Origin: CAYVQE01 sp964454005
Lineage (GTDB): Bacteria; Myxococcota; B64-G9
Assembly: GCA_964454005.1 (NCBI GenBank)
Contig: CAYVQE010000011.1
Coordinates: 21,572-85,571, forward strand
Length of the DNA stretch: 64,000 bases
Reading direction: 5' to 3'
Under the pieces are notes generated by a model, which saw nothing but the letters and a program-made list of their open reading frames with translations, searched no databases and had not been told where the DNA came from. Shown here piece by piece: positions 18,879 to 27,593 of this stretch. The translations under genes were made by a program, and so were the position numbers. Each line of letters opens with the position of its first letter. The first letter of the stretch is position 1.

Positions 18879-21800
18879 ATGGTCGGATCGATGAGAATCG
18901 CGCTGCTGGCGGCGGCGATCTGCGGGCTGGCCGTCCCGCGGGCCGCGGCCGACAGCGTCCACGTCCAGGGCTTCAACGACTCCTCGGTCAGCCCGTGGGT
19001 CGAGACCACCTACGACAACGACGATCAGCCCGACGTGGACTGGTCGACCGAGCCCTCGAGCGATTGCCCCAGCCTCAACGCCGCCTACGAGGGCGACCGC
19101 ATGGCCCGGTTCAACTCGTGTTACGCCGACAACGGCGATGAGGCCCGGCTGCGCTCGCCCGATCTGGACCTGACCGGTGCCGAGGTGGCCGAGGTGCGCT
19201 TCTGGATGTACCACGACCCCGGCCTGTCGGGCTCCAACGACCGGCTGCGGCTGCAGGTCAGCGCCGACGGCGGCGGGACTTACGCCACCAAGCTCGACCT
19301 CGGCCGCCATGCGGCCAGCGCCGGCTGGCGCGAGGAGATCGTCCCGCTCGGCTACTACACCGGCATCGCCAACCTGCGCCTGGCGCTGCGCGGCGAGTGC
19401 CGCGGCGGGCAGAACATCTACGTCGACGATGTGCGGGTGACCAAGGACGTGTTGCCGGCCGGGGCCGAGGGCAAGGCCTGCGCCGCCGCGGGCGATTGCG
19501 ATTCGGGCCTGTGCGGGGTGGACCCGTTCGACCAGGGGCGCTGCCGGGCGGCCGCCACCGACTGCATCGGCGCCCACCGCGAGCCGGTGGCCGCCGGCCA
19601 GACCGTGTGCGCCGGGCCGGACGTGGCCACCTGCAACGGCCCCGACGACTGGACGCGGGTCGACTGCTTCGACGAGTGCGGCGCCTACCTCGACGTGCAC
19701 GAGTGCGAGCACACCGGCGCCGGGGTCCAGTGCGTCGAATGCGTCGAGGACTGCGTCTATCTGTTCGGCATCTCGGAGGGCTGTGACGAGGATGCCTACT
19801 GCGATTTCTACCTGATCGGCGGCGACTGCATCCGCAAGCTCGACACCGGCGGCGCCTGCGATGAAAACCGCCAGTGCCTGTCGGACAACTGCGTGCCCTC
19901 GCCCGGCGGCCAGAAGTACTGCGTGCCGGCCGGCACCCACTGTGCCGACGGCGCCGGCCAGCCGGTGGCCGACGGCGAGACGATCTGCTTCGGCGGCGAT
20001 CGCTACGAGTGCCAGGCGGTGGGTTGGGCCTACACCGATTGCTACACCAACTGCGGCTTCTACGACGATGTCGACGACTGCCTCGACGGCGCCTGCGTCG
20101 ACTGTACCTCGTCCTGTGTCAACGACGCCGATTGCAAACCCGACATCCAGTGCATCGATGACGAGTGCGTCGGTGGGCTGCCGCTGGGCACCACCTGCCA
20201 GCAGGATCAACAGTGCGACAGCGGGCACTGCATCGACGGCCACTGCTGCGCCGACATCTGCTCGGCGCTGTGCCACCGCTGCGACATCGACGCCTCGGGC
20301 CAGTGCAAGCCGATCCCGCAGGGCCAGGACCCGGACGGCGAGTGTCCGGGCCAGGGCGCCTGCGACGGCACCTGCAACGGACAGGGCGCCTGCGGGTATC
20401 CGGTGGGCGCCAGCTGCGACGTCTGCGCCCGCTGCGATGCCCAGGGCCGCTGTATGACCTTCGTCGCCGCCGGCACCGATCCGGCCGACGAGTGCCCGGC
20501 CTGCCAGGTGTGCCACGGCGCGCAGCCCGGCTGCGTGGCGGTGGCGGCCGGCGACGATCCGCTCGACGACTGCGCCGAGACCCCGGCGGAGAGCTGCGGC
20601 CTGGACGGCTGGTGCGACGGCGCCGGGGCCTGTCGCAACTGGCCGGCGGGCACGGTCTGCGCGCCGTCGAGCTGCAGCGGCGGCGTGGAGCAGCAGGCCG
20701 ATACCTGTGACGGCAACGGACGCTGCGTCTCCGGCCAGACGGTCGAGTGTGCGCCCTATCGCTGCGCCGACGAGAACGCCTGCGCCACGGCTTGCCAGAG
20801 CCACGCCGAATGCACCCCGCAGGCCTTCTGCGACACCCGGGGCGCTTGCGTGGCCGATCTGGTCGACGGCAGCGACTGCCAGGACGTGGTCTACAGCGGT
20901 CTGCTCGACGACGCCGCCTGCGCCGGCGGTTTTTGCTTCGAAGATAACTTCGACGGCCAGGGGGCCTTTTGCACCGCCAACGCCGCCGGCTGCGTCCACG
21001 ACGGTCAGAGCTTTCCGGCCGCTTACGCCCTGTGCGTCGAAGGCGATTGGTACAAGGTGTGCGTCGGTGGCGTACCGGGCTGGGGCGAGGAGATCGGCTG
21101 TGCGGCCGGGACCTGCGACGCCGGCGATGGGCCGGGCTCGGGCGTGCGCGCCGGGGGCAGCTGCGTCAGCGGGCCGAACGGCGGCTGCTCGACGGAGTGC
21201 ATCTCGTGTGCGCCTTACCGGGCCGCGGCCGACGGCAGCAGCTGCCGCGAGAGCTGCTCCGGAGACGGGGACTGCTGGTCGAGCTACGTCTGCCGCGACG
21301 GCCAGTGCCAGCTGCCCGAGGGCATCGGCGAGTCCTGCGCCAGCCAGGCGGACTGCGCCGCCGGGGTGTGCGTCGATGGTCGCTGCTGCGAGTCGAGCTG
21401 TACCGGAGATTGCCGGGCCTGCAACTTGCCCGGCTGGGAAGGCCTGTGTACATCGGTCGAGGCCGGAACCGACCCGGACGAGGACTGCCCGGCCCAGCAA
21501 GCGGAGACCTGCGGCACCACCGGCGTCTGCGACGGGGAGGGGGCCTGCCAGGTCTGGCCGGCCGACCAGGTCTGCGCCGCGCCCGGCTGCGACGGCAGCG
21601 TTTTTCTGGAAGAGGCGACCTGCGACGGCGCCGGCCATTGCCTGCCTGCTGGCCGGACCGATTGCAGCCCCGGCCGCTGTACTGCGGACGGCTGTGTCGA
21701 GGACTGCGCCGGCCACGCCGATTGCGCACCGGCCGGGTTCTGCGCCGTCGATGCGGTGTGCCTGCTCGATCTGGCCGATGGCCAGAGTTGCGACGGCGTG

Positions 21801-23045
21801 GTGCTGGCGGGGCTGGAATCCGATCCGGCCTGTGCCGGCGGCTATTGCTTGCTGGACGGCTGGACGGGCGAAGGGGCTTGGTGCGCTTCGGCGATCGACG
21901 CCTGTACCGCGGCCGGCGCGGTCTACGAGCCGGGCTACCGGCTGTGCAGCCAGGACGACTGGTTCCGGGTCTGCCTGGGCGGCGCGGCGGGCTGGGGACC
22001 TGAGGTGGCCTGCGCGCCGACCGGGATCTGCGATGCCGGCGGGGGGCCGGGCAGCGGGGTGACCGACGCCGAGGGCTGCGACTCGGGCCCGCAGGGCGGC
22101 TGCTGGGCCGCCTGCCGGTCCTGTTATCCCTACCGGGCGGTTGCGCCCGGCCAGTGCGCCGCCTCCTGCGGCGAGGACGCCGATTGCTGGCCGGCCCACG
22201 TCTGCACCGGCGGGGCCTGCGAGCCGGACGCCGTGCTCGGCAACGACTGCCAGAGCGACGCCGATTGCGATGGCCACTATTGCGTCGACGGGGTGTGCTG
22301 CAACCTGGCCTGCGACGGCACCTGCCTGTTGTGCGACGACCCCATCGCCCGCGGCGTCTGCCTGCCGGCCGCGGCCGGCACCGACCCGGACGATGAGTGT
22401 CCGGACGAGCCGGACTGCGGCGGTATCGGCCAATGCGACGGCCGGGCCGCCTGCGCCCTGCAGCCGGCCGGGACGGTTTGCCAGCCGGCCGGCTGCAGCG
22501 ACGGGGTGCGCGTCTCGGCCGGGCTGTGCAACGGGCACGGGGTCTGCGAACCGGGCCTCGAGCATCCGTGCCCCGCGGGCGTCTGCGCCGGTGAGCGCTG
22601 CGCGCCGGTGGCGGTCGACGGCGGCGATGCCGACGGCGGGGTACCCGACGGCGGCGAAGGGCAGGACGAGCGGTTGCGCGCCGAAGCGGGGCCGCTGCAG
22701 GTGGTCGCCCCCGGCAGCCAGGTCGTGCTCGACGGCAGCGCCAGCACCGGCCCGGCCGGTGTGGATCTCGCCTACCTCTGGGAGCAGACCTCCGGGCCGG
22801 AGCAGGTGGATGTGACCGGGGCGGCCACCCCACGGGCCGGCTTCGTCGCCCGGGCCAGCGGCGTCTACGTTTTTCGGCTGGTGGTGGCCGCCGGACAACA
22901 GCAGAGCGATCCCGATTTCACCCAGGTCCAGGTGACCGCTGGCGCCGGTGGCTGCGGCTGCAGCGCCGGCGGGACCGGCGCTGGCTGGCTCGGATTGGTG
23001 CTATTGGCCTTGTTGAGAATGGGGCGGCGATGGCGCGCTGGTTGA
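18879..23045 (+). CDS. 1388-residue secreted Cys-rich repeat protein with PKD domain and MYXO-CTERM-like tail
   Basis: Start at ATG 18879 or 18891; the signal peptide is IALLAAAICGLAVPRAAADS. Residues about 27-190 form a jelly-roll (MAM/choice-of-anchor-like) module with VRFWMYHDPGL and NIYVDDVRVTKD. About 1000 residues of Cys-rich repeats follow (patterns C-x4-DC-x-SG-x-C-x-DG-x-CC, WCDGAGACRNWPAGTVC). A composite unit of about 200 residues is duplicated at 20711-21310 and 21628-22224. A PKD-like domain (GPLQVVAPGSQVVLDGSAS) precedes the tail GGCGCSAGG, a hydrophobic helix and RRWRAG, typical of MYXO-CTERM sorting. It is probably a surface protein or adhesin. The downstream lipoprotein gene starts inside its 3' end. 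Confidence 0.88.
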   Translation: MVGSMRIALLAAAICGLAVPRAAADSVHVQGFNDSSVSPWVETTYDNDDQPDVDWSTEPSSDCPSLNAAYEGDRMARFNSCYADNGDEARLRSPDLDLTGAEVAEVRFWMYHDPGLSGSNDRLRLQVSADGGGTYATKLDLGRHAASAGWREEIVPLGYYTGIANLRLALRGECRGGQNIYVDDVRVTKDVLPAGAEGKACAAAGDCDSGLCGVDPFDQGRCRAAATDCIGAHREPVAAGQTVCAGPDVATCNGPDDWTRVDCFDECGAYLDVHECEHTGAGVQCVECVEDCVYLFGISEGCDEDAYCDFYLIGGDCIRKLDTGGACDENRQCLSDNCVPSPGGQKYCVPAGTHCADGAGQPVADGETICFGGDRYECQAVGWAYTDCYTNCGFYDDVDDCLDGACVDCTSSCVNDADCKPDIQCIDDECVGGLPLGTTCQQDQQCDSGHCIDGHCCADICSALCHRCDIDASGQCKPIPQGQDPDGECPGQGACDGTCNGQGACGYPVGASCDVCARCDAQGRCMTFVAAGTDPADECPACQVCHGAQPGCVAVAAGDDPLDDCAETPAESCGLDGWCDGAGACRNWPAGTVCAPSSCSGGVEQQADTCDGNGRCVSGQTVECAPYRCADENACATACQSHAECTPQAFCDTRGACVADLVDGSDCQDVVYSGLLDDAACAGGFCFEDNFDGQGAFCTANAAGCVHDGQSFPAAYALCVEGDWYKVCVGGVPGWGEEIGCAAGTCDAGDGPGSGVRAGGSCVSGPNGGCSTECISCAPYRAAADGSSCRESCSGDGDCWSSYVCRDGQCQLPEGIGESCASQADCAAGVCVDGRCCESSCTGDCRACNLPGWEGLCTSVEAGTDPDEDCPAQQAETCGTTGVCDGEGACQVWPADQVCAAPGCDGSVFLEEATCDGAGHCLPAGRTDCSPGRCTADGCVEDCAGHADCAPAGFCAVDAVCLLDLADGQSCDGVVLAGLESDPACAGGYCLLDGWTGEGAWCASAIDACTAAGAVYEPGYRLCSQDDWFRVCLGGAAGWGPEVACAPTGICDAGGGPGSGVTDAEGCDSGPQGGCWAACRSCYPYRAVAPGQCAASCGEDADCWPAHVCTGGACEPDAVLGNDCQSDADCDGHYCVDGVCCNLACDGTCLLCDDPIARGVCLPAAAGTDPDDECPDEPDCGGIGQCDGRAACALQPAGTVCQPAGCSDGVRVSAGLCNGHGVCEPGLEHPCPAGVCAGERCAPVAVDGGDADGGVPDGGEGQDERLRAEAGPLQVVAPGSQVVLDGSASTGPAGVDLAYLWEQTSGPEQVDVTGAATPRAGFVARASGVYVFRLVVAAGQQQSDPDFTQVQVTAGAGGCGCSAGGTGAGWLGLVLLALLRMGRRWRAG
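20711..22224 (+). repeat. internal duplication of a roughly 600-base coding unit
   Basis: Copy A (20711-21310) and copy B (21628-22224) encode the same order of motifs: AEC/ADC, DGSDCQDVV versus DGQSCDGVV, DPACAGG or DDAACAGG, WYKVCVGGVPGWG versus WFRVCLGGAAGWG, DAGDGPGSGV versus DAGGGPGSGV, and CSGDGDCW versus CGEDADCW. The copies have diverged considerably, so the duplication is old. Confidence 0.75.
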
Positions 23046-24508
23046 GAGTCGTCGGATGGTGCGGGTTGCTGATTCTGACCGCGGCCGGCTGCGGCGATGA
23101 CGTGCGCGGTGATCTGCGCCTGTTGGTGGTGCCGCTGCACCAGGGCCGCAACCCGATCCAGGATCCGTTCAGCCTGGTCGCAGAGGTCGAGCTGGGTTGG
23201 ACCGCCGCTGACGGCGGCTATCGCGCGCTGGGTCGCGATGCGCCCGATGCGCGCTTCGGTCCCGGTCTGCTCGGTGCGCTGGACCGGGGTGCGCCGACCC
23301 TGATCGGCTTGAACGAACGCGGCCGGCCGGTGTCGCGCGGCTTCGGCCGGCCGCAGGAGCTGACCGCCGGGATCGACGCGGTGGTCAGCGTGCCGTTCGC
23401 CCGCATCGACCACGCCCTGGCCCGGCGCGTCCCGGCTGCTGGTCTGGCCGACCCCTTCGCCGACCAGCCTCCGGCATTGCGGCTGGATGCGGCCAATCTG
23501 GAGCAGGGCCAGCTGGCCGATGAGGACGACGCCGGTTGCCTGGCCTGGATATTGTGGGACGACGATGGGCTGTGGCTCGACGTGCGCCTGCGCGACGATG
23601 CGGTCGAGCCGGCCGGCATGGGTCCGCCGGTCGACGGCGACGCGCTGGTGATCTACCTCGATCCGCAGGCCGACGGGGTGGCCGACGATCCGAGCGATCG
23701 CCTGATCCAGGTCGGCGCCGACGGCCGGGTGGTGCCGGAGGGCGCGGCCGAGCACGTCGAGGCCGCCGGCGTGGCTGGGGGCTGGCGGGTGCGCCTGTGC
23801 CTGCCCCTGCCCGGCGGCCGCAAGAACCAACAGCTGGGCTTCGACCTGCGCCAGGTGGACTTCGACGGCGGCGGCCCGCCGGTGCTGCTGACCTGGACCT
23901 TCGATCCACAGGCCCAGGGCGCCGATCCCGACGCCACCCAGTTCGGCCGACTGGTGCTGGGCACGGCGCTGCTCGACCTGCTGCGGACACCGGGCGCCGA
24001 GCAGCGCTTCGCCGCGCCCGACGGGCAGGTGCGTCTCGGCGGTTGGTGGGACGCGGAGGCGCTGCAGCTGGCGGTCGAGGTGCCGGACGACGAGGTGCGC
24101 TCGGCCCCCGGCGGCGAGGGGTTGGCCGGCGCCGACCGCGTCGAGCTGTGGCTCGATCTGGACAACGCCCAGCTACCGCTGGCCCGGACCCGTTTTTTCC
24201 GCCTGAGCGCCACCGCCGGCGGTGATGCCCGGCTGGCCGGCGGGCCCGAGCCGGCCAACGTGACCGAGCAGGGCTTCGCCTATAGCGGCCGGGTGCAGGC
24301 GGCCGCCCGCGGGGACGGCTATCGGGTGGAGGCCAGCCTGCCCTGGGACGACCTGCGGCTGGACGAGCCGCCGCAGCGCGGCTGGTTTTTCGGCATCCAG
24401 CTGCGCCTGATCGATGAGGACACGGCGGGCAGCAGCGAGACCTGGTGGGCCACCGGTGCCGACCGGCCGGAGGTCTGGAACGAGCTGCGTTTGTTTTCGA
24501 CGGAGTGA
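23030..24508 (+). CDS. lipoprotein with two CBM9-like carbohydrate-binding modules
   Basis: A 492-residue protein starting at ATG 23030, overlapping the upstream gene by 16 bases. It has a lipobox (LTAAGC). Two beta-sandwich regions of the CBM9/DOMON-like type are seen at about residues 155-290 (ILWDDDGLWLDVRLRDDAV, DALVIYLDPQADG) and 315-490 (LGGWWDAEALQLAVEVPDDEV, DRVELWLDLDNA, YRVEASLPWDDL). Such modules bind sugars or haem in other proteins. The N-terminal 130 residues start as a strand-rich region (LRLLVVPLHQGRNPIQDPF). It is probably a cell-surface partner of the large Cys-rich protein and coupled to it by overlap. Ligand unknown. Confidence 0.75.
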   Translation: MARWLRVVGWCGLLILTAAGCGDDVRGDLRLLVVPLHQGRNPIQDPFSLVAEVELGWTAADGGYRALGRDAPDARFGPGLLGALDRGAPTLIGLNERGRPVSRGFGRPQELTAGIDAVVSVPFARIDHALARRVPAAGLADPFADQPPALRLDAANLEQGQLADEDDAGCLAWILWDDDGLWLDVRLRDDAVEPAGMGPPVDGDALVIYLDPQADGVADDPSDRLIQVGADGRVVPEGAAEHVEAAGVAGGWRVRLCLPLPGGRKNQQLGFDLRQVDFDGGGPPVLLTWTFDPQAQGADPDATQFGRLVLGTALLDLLRTPGAEQRFAAPDGQVRLGGWWDAEALQLAVEVPDDEVRSAPGGEGLAGADRVELWLDLDNAQLPLARTRFFRLSATAGGDARLAGGPEPANVTEQGFAYSGRVQAAARGDGYRVEASLPWDDLRLDEPPQRGWFFGIQLRLIDEDTAGSSETWWATGADRPEVWNELRLFSTE

Positions 24509-24513
24509 GCAAC

Positions 24514-25800
24514 GTGCATCTCGACACCATACGGACCGCTCCGCGCGCGGACGCCGGCAGCAGCGGCTGCCGGTGGCGAATCGTCACCCTGCTCACGCTG
24601 GCGCTGCTCGGCTCGGCTGCAGCGGGCCGGGCCGGGCCGCGGGGGGCGGTGCTGGACGCCACCGGGGAGCACGATCCGGCCTGGCGCCAGGCCGATCGCG
24701 AGGCGGTGGTGGCGCTGCGCAACGCCCTGGCCGCCGCTGGCCTGGAGCTGCTGGCGCCCGAGACGCTGGCGGCCTACTTCGCCGAGCCGGCCGATCCGCG
24801 CGCCGACGAGCTGGTGGCCCGGGCCCGCGAGCAGCTCGCCGCCGGCCGGCGCCACTCGACCCAGCTCGAGCCGCGGGCGGCCATCGGGTCATTCCAAGGG
24901 GCCTTGCGCAACCTGCGGGCGGTGTTTCCCTTTCTACAGGATCTGTCGGCGCTGGCCGAGACGCACCTGCATCTGGGCATGACCTACCAGGCCCTAGGAC
25001 AGCAGGCCGAGGCCATCCGGGAGTACCGCATGGTGCTGCTGCTCGAGCCCGAGCGCAAGCTGGACGACGCGGTGTTCAACCCGGAGGTCGTCGAGCGCTT
25101 CGAGCACGTGCGCCAGGAGCTGCTCAGCTCGATGAAGGGCTCGGTGTCGCTGATCAGCCAGCCCGCCGGCGGCCGGGTGGCCATGGACGGCCGGCCGGTG
25201 GGCCGCACCCCGATCACCATCCCGGGGGTGCTGCCCGGCGAGCACTACTTCTCGATCCGCCATCCGGGCCACCGCACCTGGTTCGGGGTGCTATCGGTGC
25301 CGGCCGGCGGGGTCGAGCGCCAGGAGGTCTTTCTGGTCGAAGGCCAGCGCATCGATCGCTGGCGCCGGCTGCGGAAGCTGGCCGGGCCTTCAACTTCGGC
25401 CAAGGCGGCCGAGAAGTTGGCGGCCGGGCTGGGGGTCGACTGGCTGGTGGTGCTCACCCAGCGCCATCCGGGAGGCCAGCACCTGATCCAGCTCACCATC
25501 CACGAGCGCGGCGCTCGGCCCGAGACCCTGGGCGTCTTCCCGGTGGCGGCCGACGGCCTCGACGCGCTGACCGACCGGCTGCAGCGCCACCTGCACGGCG
25601 ACGCCACCGCCTTCGGCGCCGCGGCGGAACCCGACCCCATCGACAGCCCGCCACCCCCCCCGGTGGCGACGGGCCCGGCCTGGTACGAGCGCTGGTGGTT
25701 CTGGACCACAGTCGGCGCCGTGGTCGCCGGCGCCGCGGCCACCACCACCGTGCTGCTGCTCGATCGCGACAGCGGCATCCGCGTCGACGTTTACCGCTAG
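24514..25800 (+). CDS. PEGA-domain membrane protein
   Basis: About 428 residues from GTG 24514 with GGAG eight bases upstream; a GTG at 24505 overlapping the previous stop is an alternative. A signal-anchor-like segment (IVTLLTLALLGSAAAG) is followed by a helical, TPR-like region (LHLGMTYQALGQQAEAIREYR). A PEGA domain comes next (GSVSLISQPAGGRVAMDGRP, GRTPITIPGVLPGEHYFSIR). After a Pro-rich linker the C-terminal transmembrane helix follows (WFWTTVGAVVAGAAATTTVLLL). This is a common myxobacterial architecture of unknown function, possibly a cell-envelope binding protein. It closes the three-gene operon started by the Cys-rich gene; a hairpin follows its stop by three bases. Confidence 0.82.
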   Translation: MHLDTIRTAPRADAGSSGCRWRIVTLLTLALLGSAAAGRAGPRGAVLDATGEHDPAWRQADREAVVALRNALAAAGLELLAPETLAAYFAEPADPRADELVARAREQLAAGRRHSTQLEPRAAIGSFQGALRNLRAVFPFLQDLSALAETHLHLGMTYQALGQQAEAIREYRMVLLLEPERKLDDAVFNPEVVERFEHVRQELLSSMKGSVSLISQPAGGRVAMDGRPVGRTPITIPGVLPGEHYFSIRHPGHRTWFGVLSVPAGGVERQEVFLVEGQRIDRWRRLRKLAGPSTSAKAAEKLAAGLGVDWLVVLTQRHPGGQHLIQLTIHERGARPETLGVFPVAADGLDALTDRLQRHLHGDATAFGAAAEPDPIDSPPPPPVATGPAWYERWWFWTTVGAVVAGAAATTTVLLLDRDSGIRVDVYR

Positions 25801-25803
25801 GTG

Positions 25804-25823
25804 GAAGTTCCCTTGGGAACTTC
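25804..25823 (+). terminator. hairpin after the PEGA gene
   Basis: GAAGTTCCC-TT-GGGAACTTC is a perfect 9-base inverted repeat starting three bases after the stop codon. No T-run follows, so it may act as a 3' stabilising or Rho-associated element. It is AT-richer than the surroundings. Confidence 0.5.
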
Positions 25824-25983
25824 AGGCTAGGTAGTTCGGGGACGGTTTCAACTTTTTGACTTTTGACGCTTACGTGTTGATCTAGAATAGTTTTTCCCGG
25901 GGCAGCCTCTTCTCTACTTCTCACAGACGCTGCAGCAGCAAAGACTGGGTGTTCTGGAGGTGTCGACCAGAATCGCCGCCCAA

Positions 25984-27537
25984 TCAGCGTGCGCAGCGAA
26001 ATCCGAAGGCCGGCTCTTCGCCCGATTGCTCGTCTATCGGCGCTGCGCGCCAGCGGTTGTGCACGCGCAGTTTCTGGGCACCGTCCGTGAACTCGGCGCC
26101 GCGCGCGACGCGTTGGTTGCCCGGCGGGCTGATCCAGGCGCTGCCGTCGGACGGCGCGTCGACGTAGTCCTCGTGGTACCAGTCCTGGACCCACTCCCAG
26201 ACGTTGCCAGCCATGTCGCACAGGCCCTGGTCGGTGTTGCCGTCGGGGCGGCTGCACACGGGCCAGACCGAGTCCTCGCCGCAGCCGAAGCCGCCGTCGT
26301 TCATCACGGCGCGGTCGCAGGTGGCAGACTCGTCGCCCCAGGGGTAGATGATATCCAGCCCGCCACTGCGCGCCGCGTACTCCCACTCGGCCTCGGAGGG
26401 CAGGCGGGCGGTGCCACCGACCCATTGCTCGCAGAAATCGCGCGCCTGGTACCAGCTCAGGCAAGTTACGGGGTGGTCGGGGCGCAAGCCGTTCGCCCTC
26501 CAGGTGCATTTCTGGTGCCAGGTCGACGGCGTGACGCAGACACCCGCGTCGACGCAGGGTCTGTACTGGGCGTTGGTGATCACCGAGGCGGTCATCTCGA
26601 AAGCGGACAGCTCGACCGTGTGAACCGGTTGCTCGTCGTCCTGTGCCGCGGGGGAATCCGAACCCATCTCGAAGCTTCCGGCCGCAAGGGGGATCCAGTT
26701 CAGATTGCAGGCGGGATCGGCATCGTCCGCGCCCCGCCAGCAGTCGTTGTCCAGCCCGTCCGAACAGCTGGCATCGCCTGGCGGCCCCTCGGCGCCGTCC
26801 GGGTTCACCGCGATCTCGTCGTCGTTACAGTCCAGACCGCCGCAGGCTGCTTCCACGAAGCCGTCGCCATCGTCGTCCTTGGGTTCGCCCAGGCACTGGC
26901 CCTGCAGGCAGCGGTCGCCCGTGGTGCACGCGTCGCCGTCGTCGCAAGCGCTGCCGTCCGCCACGGGCTGGGCCGCGCAGCTCTGGTTCTGCTCATCGCA
27001 GGCCGGCGTGTTGCACGCATCCGCGAACTCGGAGCAATCGCGGGCATCGCCGTGGCATTCTCCGGCCAGGCAGCGGTCGTTGTCGGTGCAGAACAGCCCG
27101 TCGTCGCAGGCGCTGTCGTCCGCCTTCGGCGACTGTTGACAGGCATCGAGATCCTCGTCGCAGAAGCCTACCTTGCAGGCATCGGACAGCCCGGAGCAAT
27201 CGCGTTGCTCGCCCAGGCACACGCCGCCCGTGCAGCGGTCGTCCGTGGTGCAATACAGCCCGTCATCGCAGGGCTTGTCGCTCGGCGCGGCCGTATGCCG
27301 GCAAGCCCCGCCCGAGCAGCGATCGATGGTGCACGTCCCGTCGTCGTCGCAGTCGCCGTCCGTGATGCATTCGGCCCGGCAGATGCCGTCCTCGGCGCAA
27401 ACCAGGCCTTCGGCGCAAGGTCGTTCCCCGGGCAAACAGCGGTGCCCGGCGCTGCCCCGGTCAGACAGGAATACCTCACAGCCACCGACGAGCAGCGTCA
27501 TGACCATCGCAGCCACACAGTGCCGATCCATGCGCAT
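25984..27537 (-). CDS. lipoprotein with Cys-rich repeats and a formylglycine-generating-enzyme-like (SUMF1) domain
   Basis: A 517-residue protein from ATG 27537 behind GGAGGAGGT, lipobox LLVGGC. Residues 30-240 hold Cys-rich repeats in which C-DDG-x-C-x-T-x-D-RC recurs (CDDGLYCTTDDRC, CDDGLFCTDNDRC, CDDGDACTTGDRC), then a metal-binding-like segment (DGLDNDCWRGADD). The C-terminal 230 residues are FGE-sulfatase/SUMF1-like: IPLAAGSFEMGSD, TCLSWYQARDFCEQW, RLPSEAEWEYAARSGG, CDMAGNVWEWVQDW, ending in EEPAFGFRCAR. True FGE uses a Cys pair near the C-terminus; here the active-site pattern is not clear, so a binding role is possible. Surface lipoprotein, single gene. Confidence 0.87.
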   Translation of the reverse strand: MRMDRHCVAAMVMTLLVGGCEVFLSDRGSAGHRCLPGERPCAEGLVCAEDGICRAECITDGDCDDDGTCTIDRCSGGACRHTAAPSDKPCDDGLYCTTDDRCTGGVCLGEQRDCSGLSDACKVGFCDEDLDACQQSPKADDSACDDGLFCTDNDRCLAGECHGDARDCSEFADACNTPACDEQNQSCAAQPVADGSACDDGDACTTGDRCLQGQCLGEPKDDDGDGFVEAACGGLDCNDDEIAVNPDGAEGPPGDASCSDGLDNDCWRGADDADPACNLNWIPLAAGSFEMGSDSPAAQDDEQPVHTVELSAFEMTASVITNAQYRPCVDAGVCVTPSTWHQKCTWRANGLRPDHPVTCLSWYQARDFCEQWVGGTARLPSEAEWEYAARSGGLDIIYPWGDESATCDRAVMNDGGFGCGEDSVWPVCSRPDGNTDQGLCDMAGNVWEWVQDWYHEDYVDAPSDGSAWISPPGNQRVARGAEFTDGAQKLRVHNRWRAAPIDEQSGEEPAFGFRCAR

Positions 27538-27593
27538 AGCCACCTCCTCCAGCCCGGATGAGTGGACAGGATAATCGAGGGACCGAAGGGCCT

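Noticed and set aside
18771..22898. 1375-residue open frame on the minus strand
   Set aside because: It is the antisense of the Cys-rich gene. Long antisense frames are expected in high-GC genes, and its protein is Ala/Gly/Val/Arg low-complexity without motifs.
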